From positions 1 to 60,668 of the forward strand of contig NZ_URFY01000027.1 of the NCBI RefSeq assembly GCF_900547205.1: DNA of 60,668 nucleotides, written 5' to 3'. The notes beneath the pieces are model-generated. The model made no database searches, was not told the origin of the DNA, and worked only from the letters and a program-made list of their open reading frames with translations. This DNA is from an uncultured Bacteroides sp. (GTDB taxonomy: Bacteria; Bacteroidota; Bacteroidia; Bacteroidales; Bacteroidaceae). The translations under genes were made by a program, and so were the position numbers. This document shows positions 8,060-16,200 of the stretch, piece after piece. Each line of letters starts with the position of its first letter. Position 1 is the first letter of the stretch.

Positions 8060-8587
8060 TTATTCTACGCTTGCATCGTAAACAAATTCTTTGATTGTTT
8101 GGATGTAATGCTCCAGATGTTCAATCTGTTGATTTGCCATCATCCACAAGATGCTCGACCTTTCACGAGCTTCATAAAGCAGTTCGGGATTTCTGGCCAC
8201 TACCCGATAGCCATTCCTTTCATAAAAGTGAAGCCGTCTTGTCTGCAAATCATCAGCGGGCGCTTCGACTTCCAGAAATACGGGCTTTTTCAGGTTCGCG
8301 GCAACCCAGTCCAACACTTGTTTTCCTATTTGCCTGTTGCGCATCTCCGAGTAAACGGCGAGAAAGTGGATGTAATAAAATCCTCCTAAATCCCAATACA
8401 AGAAAAGCCCCGCAAGTTTATCCTCTTCATAAATGGCATTGAAATGAACAGACTCGTTCTTGTCAATAAGATTAATGAGTATCTGAGCATCCCTGTACCT
8501 CTCCGATTCTGGAAAAACATCCTCGTGGAGGGCTATCAACTTCACTGCATCATCGTCTTTACTATTAGTTATTCGCTTTAGTTTCAT
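8060..8587 (-). CDS. GNAT-family N-acetyltransferase
   Basis: 175 residues from the ATG at 8587. Typical GNAT features: a central beta sheet (GGFYYIHFLAVYSEMRNRQIGKQVLDWV) holding the acetyl-CoA pyrophosphate loop variant RNRQIGKQ, and the C-terminal FYERNGYRVV found in most members. A frame extending upstream to 8662 would add 25 residues overlapping a -7 box (8635-8642), so the internal ATG is preferred. It probably transfers acetyl from acetyl-CoA to a small molecule or protein amine; the substrate is not predictable. First gene of a two-gene unit with the SH3 protein. Confidence 0.85.
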   Translation of the reverse strand: MKLKRITNSKDDDAVKLIALHEDVFPESERYRDAQILINLIDKNESVHFNAIYEEDKLAGLFLYWDLGGFYYIHFLAVYSEMRNRQIGKQVLDWVAANLKKPVFLEVEAPADDLQTRRLHFYERNGYRVVARNPELLYEARERSSILWMMANQQIEHLEHYIQTIKEFVYDASVE

Positions 8588-8634
8588 AATCGTTTTAATG
8601 TATATTATGTGATTAACAACATCTTGAATGAACA

Positions 8635-8642
8635 CAAAGGTA
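8635..8642 (-). promoter_or_regulatory. -7 promoter element of the GNAT-SH3 operon
   Basis: CAAAGGTA on the plus strand reads TACCTTTG on the minus strand. A TTG lies 17 bp upstream, slightly closer than usual. It is about 48 nt before the chosen ATG (8587) and supports that start. Confidence 0.5.
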
Positions 8643-8746
8643 TTCTTTAATCCGGCATCCAATATGAAGATTCATTCCTTTTTTATATCTTTTTCCCCTG
8701 TTAACTAATAAATAAAGTATTCAACTCTGCTGAAAGAATCCCTCCA

Positions 8747-10948
8747 TCAGAAGTAATAACCTAGATTGACATAGAAATCAAGCTTCTTACTATTACCCGA
8801 ATAACCAAGAGACGCTTCTATCGGACCGAATTTGCTCACATAACCATACTTCAATGCTATCCCGTAAATGAATTTCCCGTTTCCGAGCTTCTCTATCCTC
8901 CTATCGGTCAAAGCGGCATTGCCCAACAACGTGACATATTGGTGTCCTTTGATTCTTTCCGTCAATTTCAATCCCGCAATGACAATCGCTTTATCCACCT
9001 CTTGCGTATGCCCTATACCTGCAAACGGTAATTGCTGCGACAAGTATTTACCGAAATATTCACCTCCTATTGCGTTTCCCAATACAAATGGAATGTCGTG
9101 CCCCCAAAGAACACGGCCGTAGAGGGACGGAATGATAGTGAAATGCTTGGATGGCGACAAAGCAATTTCCCAATAAGCATTGACGGCAGAAATTGGGTCA
9201 CCGCCTTGATAATGAGCAAAGTTATCCGTATAAAGCGTATAGCCGGCTGTTGCTTTCACGCCCCGCATCGGATAATAACCTTCGTCCTGCGAGTTGTAAT
9301 GAAGGTTGAACATATAATTGAAATAGGTGTCCGTATGAAAATCGGGAACCGTTATTCCCTCATTTGCCAAGATGTCGTTGTACTTAAAATGTTCCATATT
9401 CAGGCTCACGCCAAAACTCAAATTGCGGATAGCGAAGTTAGTGAAGCCAACTTCTCCCGTATGTTGGCGGAAAACCAGGTTGTACAGTTTCTTTCCATCC
9501 GAGTAAACATCCATATCGTTGTACCGATATTCGTACGCCACGTTCAAGAAGCGGTTGAGGAACGGTTCAAATCCATACCCTAGACGGGCAAGATATTGTT
9601 TGCCCAGCTTACCGGTGAAGGTAATGGAAGACGGCAAGGCAGTTTTCAATATAAGCTCTCCGCTGGCAATGGCGGAAATCATCTCTTCCGAATCAAAGCG
9701 GAGTCCCAGATAGAGATTGCTTTCGTTCTTCTGCTTCACATGAAAAGTCAGGTCGTAAGCATCGCCCGTTCCGGTGAGTGAATAGTAGGCTTCGGGATAA
9801 TTAAAATCATCCTGTAGAATCCTGACGGCATTTTCTATTTCTGCTAACTTAATGTCCGTATTCTCCTTCATCCGGCACTGATGGACGATGGTTTTCACTT
9901 CATGGCTGCTCGCATTCTTAAACGTCAGTTTGCGGATGGGAATGATGGATTGTGAAGTAAAAACAACCGGTCGTGGTATAGAATCCGGCGAATAATCCGC
10001 GGGAAGATTCAACTTTTCCTTGATAGCCATCAGTTCATCCCATTGGTCGTGCACCGTGTTCCATCCCCGGTGAATCATCGAATCAATCGCATCCGGTTTG
10101 AAGTCCATTGTAGTAAAGTCCTTGGTGTTGACCTTAAAATGCAAATCGGTGTCTTTGATGTTATCGTCGTATTTGGTACGGGTGGATATGCTGACGAGTT
10201 GTGAAAGTATGTCCGCCACGTTCGTTATCTTATCCGTATCCAGAAGTCCATTCTGCACGGTCGATCCGATGATGATGTCCGCTCCCATTTCACGTGCCAC
10301 GTCCACCGGATAGTTGTTGACCAGTCCGCCGTCTACCAGAATCATCCCATCCTTCTTTATCGGAGTGAACACACCTGGAATAGACATACTTGCCCGAATG
10401 GAAACAGACAGCACACCATTATGAAACACGACTTCTTTTCCGTCGACGATATTGGTTGCCACGCAGGCAAAAGGAACGGGCAGGCGGTTGTAGTCCGTTG
10501 AATCATGATGGCTGATTGTCAGCCTCGAAAGCAGATTGTTGAGATTCTCTCCGCGAATCAATCCGCTGACTTCCGGTTTTGTTGTTTTAATTAAAGGGAC
10601 AGAGAGTAAATACTTTCCCGAATAGTTACGCTCTTTCAGGGTTTGTTTCTTTCTGGCGGCATTGTCACTCAGGACAACAGACCAGTCTTGCCCTTTAATC
10701 AGAGAGTCCAACTGATTGGGTGAATATCCTATGGCATAGAGTCCGCCTATCACTGCTCCCATACTCGTTCCCGCAATATAATCGATGGGAATACCGGCTT
10801 CTTCAATCGCTTTGAGCACTCCTATATGCGCGGCCCCTTTCGCCCCGCCACCACTGAGCACCACTCCGACCTTCATTCGCTTTTGTGCAAAAGCAGATGG
10901 AAAGCCTGCATACAGAAACAGAATCAATAGACAAATATATACTTTCAT
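8747..10948 (-). CDS. Outer-membrane patatin-like phospholipase with BamA/D15-like barrel
   Basis: 733 residues. Signal peptide 1-21, ending SAFAQ. The patatin domain follows: oxyanion loop GGGAKG (33-38), nucleophile elbow GTSMG (Ser62), and the catalytic Asp in VDGGLVNNYP (about Asp206). This Ser-Asp dyad hydrolyses acyl chains from phospholipids. Residues about 340-410 look like a POTRA-type segment. From about 410 to the end there are alternating amphipathic strands (for example LYLGLRFDSEE) ending in an aromatic (YVNLGYYF), as in BamA/Omp85-family barrels. This is the architecture of type Vd autotransporter-like patatins such as PlpD. It is monocistronic. In Bacteroidetes such proteins are usually anchored in the outer membrane; which face the patatin domain occupies is not shown here. 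Confidence 0.9.
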   Translation of the reverse strand: MKVYICLLILFLYAGFPSAFAQKRMKVGVVLSGGGAKGAAHIGVLKAIEEAGIPIDYIAGTSMGAVIGGLYAIGYSPNQLDSLIKGQDWSVVLSDNAARKKQTLKERNYSGKYLLSVPLIKTTKPEVSGLIRGENLNNLLSRLTISHHDSTDYNRLPVPFACVATNIVDGKEVVFHNGVLSVSIRASMSIPGVFTPIKKDGMILVDGGLVNNYPVDVAREMGADIIIGSTVQNGLLDTDKITNVADILSQLVSISTRTKYDDNIKDTDLHFKVNTKDFTTMDFKPDAIDSMIHRGWNTVHDQWDELMAIKEKLNLPADYSPDSIPRPVVFTSQSIIPIRKLTFKNASSHEVKTIVHQCRMKENTDIKLAEIENAVRILQDDFNYPEAYYSLTGTGDAYDLTFHVKQKNESNLYLGLRFDSEEMISAIASGELILKTALPSSITFTGKLGKQYLARLGYGFEPFLNRFLNVAYEYRYNDMDVYSDGKKLYNLVFRQHTGEVGFTNFAIRNLSFGVSLNMEHFKYNDILANEGITVPDFHTDTYFNYMFNLHYNSQDEGYYPMRGVKATAGYTLYTDNFAHYQGGDPISAVNAYWEIALSPSKHFTIIPSLYGRVLWGHDIPFVLGNAIGGEYFGKYLSQQLPFAGIGHTQEVDKAIVIAGLKLTERIKGHQYVTLLGNAALTDRRIEKLGNGKFIYGIALKYGYVSKFGPIEASLGYSGNSKKLDFYVNLGYYF

Positions 10949-11049
10949 GATACAACAATAGGTTTAGGAAAATAACATCTTATCGCTGGCAAAAGTTGGT
11001 TAGGCTCATCAGATAATTTGCCGTAGTATAACAAAAAACCGAAGAACTA

Positions 11050-11080
11050 TTTGCTATTTCAAAATAAAGCGTTACATTTG
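11050..11080 (+). promoter_or_regulatory. Consensus promoter of tRNA-Pro
   Basis: -33 TTTG (11050-11053), exactly 19 bp, then -7 TACATTTG (11073-11080), 12 nt before the tRNA 5' end. One of the best matches to the Bacteroides consensus in the window. Confidence 0.8.
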
Positions 11081-11091
11081 CATCCGCAATT

Positions 11092-11165
11092 CGGGGTATA
11101 GCTCAGCCCGGTAGAGTACGCGTCTGGGGGGCGTGTGGTCGCAAGTTCGAATCTTGTTGCCCCGA
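11092..11165 (+). tRNA. tRNA-Pro (anticodon GGG)
   Basis: Cloverleaf folded by eye: acceptor CGGGGTA/TGCCCCG with one G-U pair, D stem GCTC/GAGT, anticodon stem CGCGT/GCGTG with loop CTGGGGG giving anticodon GGG, and T arm GCAAG-TTCGAAT-CTTGT. The discriminator base is A at 11165. CCA is not encoded. GGG reads the proline codons CCC and CCU. It is followed by a strong terminator and then queA. Confidence 0.92.
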
Positions 11166-11171
11166 CTGGAT

Positions 11172-11211
11172 AAAGAGATTAGAAATCCTTGGATTCCTAA
11201 TCTCTTTTTTT
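11172..11211 (+). terminator. Intrinsic terminator after tRNA-Pro
   Basis: AAAGAGATTAG-A-AATCC, loop TT, GGATT-C-CTAATCTCTTT makes a long stem with one mismatch, followed by a T run. It ends 14 nt before the queA ATG, so queA needs readthrough or a promoter hidden inside this region. Confidence 0.85.
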
Positions 11212-11224
11212 ATACGATAAAGTA

Positions 11225-12445
11225 ATGAAAGAAAACCCGAAACATATCCGTATCAGCGAATACAATTACCCGTTGCCGGAGGAGCGTATCGCTAAATTCC
11301 CGTTGCCCGTTCGCGACCAGTCCAAACTATTGATATACCGCCGTGGAGAGGTGAGCGAAGACCTATTCACTTCCCTACCTGAATATCTGCCGCAAGGCGG
11401 ACTAATGGTGTTCAACAATACGAAAGTCATCCAAGCCCGCCTCCATTTCAGGAAAGAAACGGGAGCACTGATCGAAGTATTCTGTCTCGAACCGATTCAA
11501 CCCAATGATTATGTGCTCAACTTCCAGCAGACGGAACACGCTGCGTGGCTTTGCATGATTGGCAATCTGAAGAAATGGAAAGACGGACCGCTGAAACGGG
11601 ATATGACCGTAAAAGGATTCCCCATCACGCTGACCGCCACCAGAGGGGAATGCAGAGGTACCAGCCATTGGATAGACTTTTCATGGAACAATCAGCAAGT
11701 GACCTTTGCCGATATTCTTGAGGTGTTCGGAGAGCTTCCCATTCCTCCTTACTTAAACCGGGAGACGGAAGAAAGCGATAAGGAAACGTATCAGACTGTT
11801 TACTCCAAGATAAAAGGTTCGGTAGCTGCGCCCACCGCCGGATTGCATTTCACTCCGCGAGTATTGGAAGCGTTGCAGGAGAAAAGGATTGATTTGGAAG
11901 AACTGACCTTGCACGTAGGAGCAGGAACCTTCAAGCCTGTAAAGAGCGAAGAGATAGAAGGGCACGAGATGCATACGGAGTATATATCCGTCAACCGGAG
12001 CACTATCAAGAAACTGATAGACCATGACGGTTGTGCCATTGCGGTGGGTACTACTTCTGTGCGCACACTCGAAAGTCTGTATCATATCGGAGTCACGCTG
12101 GCGGATAATCCCGATGCTACGGAAGAGGAATTGCACGTCAAGCAGTGGCAGCCATATGAGAAGTACGATCAGATTCCTCCGGTCGTTGCACTGCAAAAGA
12201 TATTGGGTTATCTCGACAGAAACGGACTCGAAGCACTCCATACGAGTACGCAAATAATCATTGCACCGGGCTATCAGTATAAGATAGTGAAGGCGATGGT
12301 GACTAATTTCCATCAGCCGCAAAGCACCTTGTTGCTTCTGGTTTCCGCTTTCGTGAAGGGAGACTGGCGGACGATTTATGATTATGCGCTGAGTCACGAT
12401 TTCCGGTTCCTGAGCTATGGAGATTCATCGCTGCTGATACCGTAG
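11225..12445 (+). CDS. queA: S-adenosylmethionine:tRNA ribosyltransferase-isomerase QueA
   Basis: 406 residues; the family is usually about 340-360, and the extra length is in insertions also seen in Bacteroidetes members. Landmarks: the N-terminal YNYPLPEERIAKFPLPVRDQSKLL, GGLMVFNNTKVIQARL, SVAAPTAGLHFTP and VGAGTFKPV, and near the C-terminus MVTNFHQPQSTLLLLVSAF. It moves the ribosyl part of SAM to preQ1 at position 34 of tRNAs with GUN anticodons, making epoxyqueuosine. It follows tRNA-Pro directly, but proline tRNA is not a queuosine substrate, so the proximity is probably only organisational. The Nudix gene begins 50 bp downstream and may be co-transcribed. Confidence 0.95.
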   Translation: MKENPKHIRISEYNYPLPEERIAKFPLPVRDQSKLLIYRRGEVSEDLFTSLPEYLPQGGLMVFNNTKVIQARLHFRKETGALIEVFCLEPIQPNDYVLNFQQTEHAAWLCMIGNLKKWKDGPLKRDMTVKGFPITLTATRGECRGTSHWIDFSWNNQQVTFADILEVFGELPIPPYLNRETEESDKETYQTVYSKIKGSVAAPTAGLHFTPRVLEALQEKRIDLEELTLHVGAGTFKPVKSEEIEGHEMHTEYISVNRSTIKKLIDHDGCAIAVGTTSVRTLESLYHIGVTLADNPDATEEELHVKQWQPYEKYDQIPPVVALQKILGYLDRNGLEALHTSTQIIIAPGYQYKIVKAMVTNFHQPQSTLLLLVSAFVKGDWRTIYDYALSHDFRFLSYGDSSLLIP

Positions 12446-12495
12446 AGATATCGCAAACCACGATAACCTTTTCAACAAAGAATATTAGAAACGTT

Positions 12496-13014
12496 ATGCC
12501 AACCGACAATAACCAAGAAATGTTCCCCATCGTCGACGAACAGGGAAATATCACCGGAGCCGCCACCCGTGGCGAATGCCACAGCGGCAGCAAATTGCTT
12601 CATCCGGTAGTTCATCTTCATGTTTTCAACTCCGATGGAGATTTGTACTTACAGAAACGCCCCGAATGGAAAGACATCCAGCCGGGGAAGTGGGATACAG
12701 CCGTGGGCGGACATATCGACTTGGGCGAAAGCGTAGAAATTGCCCTGAAAAGGGAAGTCCGCGAAGAACTAGGCATCACGGACTTTACTCCCGAACTACT
12801 AACCAACTATGTTTTTGAATCCGACCGCGAGAAGGAACTCGTCTTTGTTCATAAAACTGTTTACGACGGCGAAATCCACCCCAGCGACGAATTGGAAGAA
12901 GGACGATTCTGGACCATCGAAGAGATAAAAGAGAATCTGGGCAAAGGTATCTTCACTCCCAACTTTGAAGGAGAATTGAAGAAAGTTGCCCTTATCCCTT
13001 CCCTTACTGAATAA
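12496..13014 (+). CDS. Nudix hydrolase (IDI/YfcD-like)
   Basis: 172 residues. The Nudix box GHIDLGESVEIALKREVREELGI lies at about 72-94 and matches G-x5-E-x7-REUxEExGU, so the metal-binding Glu residues are present. The flanks (LLHPVVHLHVFNSDGDLYLQKR, then PGKWDTAVGGH) resemble the isopentenyl-diphosphate-isomerase-like or YfcD branch of Nudix proteins. The expected reaction is hydrolysis of a nucleoside diphosphate linked to some other group; the substrate is unknown. It lies 50 bp after queA on the same strand. Confidence 0.88.
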   Translation: MPTDNNQEMFPIVDEQGNITGAATRGECHSGSKLLHPVVHLHVFNSDGDLYLQKRPEWKDIQPGKWDTAVGGHIDLGESVEIALKREVREELGITDFTPELLTNYVFESDREKELVFVHKTVYDGEIHPSDELEEGRFWTIEEIKENLGKGIFTPNFEGELKKVALIPSLTE

Positions 13015-13023
13015 CAATTTCTC

Positions 13024-13120
13024 CGGCATCGGGGAAAGGCAGAACTCCCCACCGGGGAAGCCACCCCTCGGCACCGGGGAGGATATCTCTCGGCACCGAG
13101 GAACAGTCTCTTCAACACCG
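13024..13120. repeat. 22-bp tandem repeat array, about 4.4 units
   Basis: Units begin at 13024 (23 bp), 13047, 13069, 13091 and 13113 (partial). The core is CGGCACCGGGGA followed by a variable ten-base tail. Repeats abut without spacers, so this is not a CRISPR. An array of the same unit, in inverted orientation, lies at 43748-43801. The core is nearly self-complementary (CTCGG..CCGAG), so each unit can form a small hairpin. It lies 10 bp after the Nudix stop and is GC-rich compared with the AT-rich sequence after it. Confidence 0.75.
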
Positions 13121-13240
13121 ATTTATATTTATTGTCCTTCCAACCGGATATAACAATCGTTCCAAACCGCTATTCCGCCATTTCACCCCGCATTCTTTCC
13201 ACTTCATTCATTTCCATTCATCACGAATGCAAAAAGTCCA

Positions 13241-13248
13241 TAGTTTTG
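13241..13248 (+). promoter_or_regulatory. -7 promoter element of the RND efflux operon
   Basis: TAGTTTTG matches TAnnTTTG, 29 nt before the ATG at 13278. No clear -33 box is visible at the expected distance. Confidence 0.5.
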
Positions 13249-13277
13249 TAGCATGAAACAATAACATCAAGAGAATC

Positions 13278-16200
13278 ATGTTTAAAGCTATTGTACGTTT
13301 TTCAATCAAAAAGAAACTGTTTGTAGGACTCACTACTCTTTTTCTGTTTATCGGAGGCATCTATGCCATGCTGACTCTTCCGATAGACGCTGTACCCGAT
13401 ATCACCAACAATCAGGTGCAAATAGTGACCGTATCACCCACTCTGGCACCGCAAGAGGTGGAACAACTAATCACCATGCCCATTGAACTAGCGATGAGCA
13501 ACATCATGAATGTGGAAGACATCCGCTCCGTCAGCCGTTTCGGGTTGTCGGTGGTGACGGTAGTTTTCAAAGAAAGCGTGCCGACGCTTGATGCACGGCA
13601 ACTCATCAACGAACAGATTCAGACCGTTGCCGGAGAAATCCCTCCCGAACTGGGTACGCCGGAAATGATGCCCATCACTACCGGACTGGGAGAAATCTAT
13701 CAATACGTGTTGAAAGTGGCTCCCGGCTTTGAAAAGAAATACGATGCAATGGAACTACGCACCATTCAGGACTGGTTGGTGAAACGCCAACTGTCCGGCA
13801 TACCGGGTATTGTGGAAATAAACAGTTTCGGCGGTTATCTGAAACAATATGAAGTAGCTGTCGACCCGGATGCAATGTTTTCACTGAATATTACCATCGG
13901 AGAGGTATTCGACGCACTTAGCAACAACAACCAGAACACCGGCGGCAGCTATATCGAAAAAGTGAAAAGCGCCTACTACATCCGTTCGGAAGGAATGATT
14001 ACCCGCACCAAAGATATAGAGCAGATTGTCGTAGCCAACCGAAATGGGATTCCCATACATATCAGCGATGTAGGAAACGTCCGCTTTGGTTCGCCCAAAC
14101 GCTTCGGCGCCATGACTATGGATGGAGAAGGCGAATGTGTAGGCGGAATTGCTATGATGCTGAAAGGTGCCAACGCGAACGTAGTGACGCAGGAACTGGA
14201 AAAACGGGTGGAGAAAATACAACACTTGCTGCCCGAAGGTGTAAGCATCGAGCCCTATCTGAACCGTTCGGAACTAGTCAACCGAAACATCTCAACCGTT
14301 GTAAACAATCTTATAGAAGGCGCACTCATCGTATTCCTCGTGCTTATCCTCTTCCTCGGAAATGTCCGTGCCGGATTGATTGTAGCTTCGGTCATCCCGC
14401 TGGCAATGCTCTTTGCCTTCATCATGATGCGCGTTTTCAATGTCACCGCCAACCTGATGAGCCTCGGCGCTATCGACTTCGGTATCGTAGTAGACGGTTC
14501 CATCGTTATATTGGAAGGCATCCTCGCCCATATCTACGGAAAGCAATTCCGCGGACGCACACTCACGCAAGAAGAGATGGACACGGAAGTGGAGAAAGGC
14601 GCTTCGGGCGTAGTCCGTTCGGCAACTTTCGCCGTACTGATTATCTTAATTGTGTTCTTCCCCATCCTGACTTTGAACGGCATTGAAGGAAAATACTTCA
14701 CTCCAATGGCGAAAACCCTAGTATTCTGCATTATCGGAGCTTTGATTCTGTCCCTGACTTATGTACCTATGATGGCATCGCTCTTCCTGAAACACACCAT
14801 TGTGGCGAAACCGACAATTGCCGACCGATTCTTCGAAAAGCTGAACAAAGTATACCAGCGCAGCCTGCGCTTCTGTTTGCGATATAAATGGCGCACTGTC
14901 ATCGTTGCCTTCGCCGCGCTGATTGGTTCAATATTCCTCTTCACCCGTTTAGGGGCGGAATTTATTCCTACACTAGACGAAGGAGACATTGCCATGCAAT
15001 TGACACTGCCCGCCGGAAGTTCGCTGAGCGAAAGCATCGAAGTATCCCGCCTCGCCGAAAAGACATTGATGGATAAATTTCCCGAAATCAAACACGTGGT
15101 TGCCAAAATCGGAACAGCCGAAGTCCCCACCGACCCAATGGCGGTGGAAGATGCCGACGTGATGATTATCATGAAACCATTCAAAGAGTGGACTAGCGCA
15201 GGGAGCCGTGCAGAGATGGTGGACAAGATGAAAGAAGCATTGGAGCCACTGTCCGAACGTGCTGAATTTAATTTTTCGCAACCGATACAGCTCCGCTTCA
15301 ATGAACTGATGACGGGAGCAAAAGCGGATATCGCCGTCAAACTATACGGAGAAGACAACAACGAACTGTATGAAAGAGCCAAAGAAGCCGCAGCCTACGT
15401 AGAGAAAGTGCCCGGAGCGGCAGATGTCATCGTGGAGCAGACCATGGGACTTCCTCAACTGGTAGTAAAATACCATCGCAGCAAAATAGCCCGCTACGGC
15501 ATCAACATAGTAGAACTGAATACTATCATCCGAACAGCTTATGCCGGAGAATCAAGCGGTGTAGTATTTGAGAACGAACGGAGATTTGACCTCGTAGTCC
15601 GTCTCGACCAAGAAAAAGTGGCCGACCTGAATCTCGACAAGCTCTTCGTGCGCACTTCGGAAGGCATCCAGATTCCGGTAGGCGAAGTAGCAAGCATCGA
15701 CCTTGTCAACGGCCCGCTCCAAATCAACCGGGATGCGACAAAACGCCGCATTGTGATTGGTGTAAACGTGCGCGACGCAGACATTCAGCAAGTAGTTGCC
15801 AATATCCAAAAGACACTGGATAAGAATATCAAACTCAAACCGGGGTATTACTTCGAATACGGCGGTCAGTTCGAGAACCTGCAAAATGCAATCAACACAT
15901 TGCTGATTGTCATTCCGGTAGCATTGATGCTTATCCTGTTGGTTCTCTTCTTCGCCTTCAAGAATATTACGTACACATTGATGGTATTCTCCACCGTTCC
16001 CCTGTCCCTCATCGGAGGTATCGTTGCACTCTGGCTACGCGGACTCCCATTCAGCATTTCGGCAGGTGTGGGCTTCATTGCTTTGTTCGGCGTGGCAGTA
16101 CTCAATGGCATCCTCATGGTGAATCACTTCAACGAACTCCGAAAACAAAAGACATATACCATGACTACAAACCGAATCATCACTCTGGGCACTCCGCATC

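Noticed and set aside
8587..8662. Longer N-terminus of the GNAT protein
   Set aside because: The added residues are not GNAT-like and overlap the -7 promoter element.
13024..13120. Possible CRISPR array
   Set aside because: The repeats are contiguous 22-bp units without unique spacers and no cas genes are nearby.
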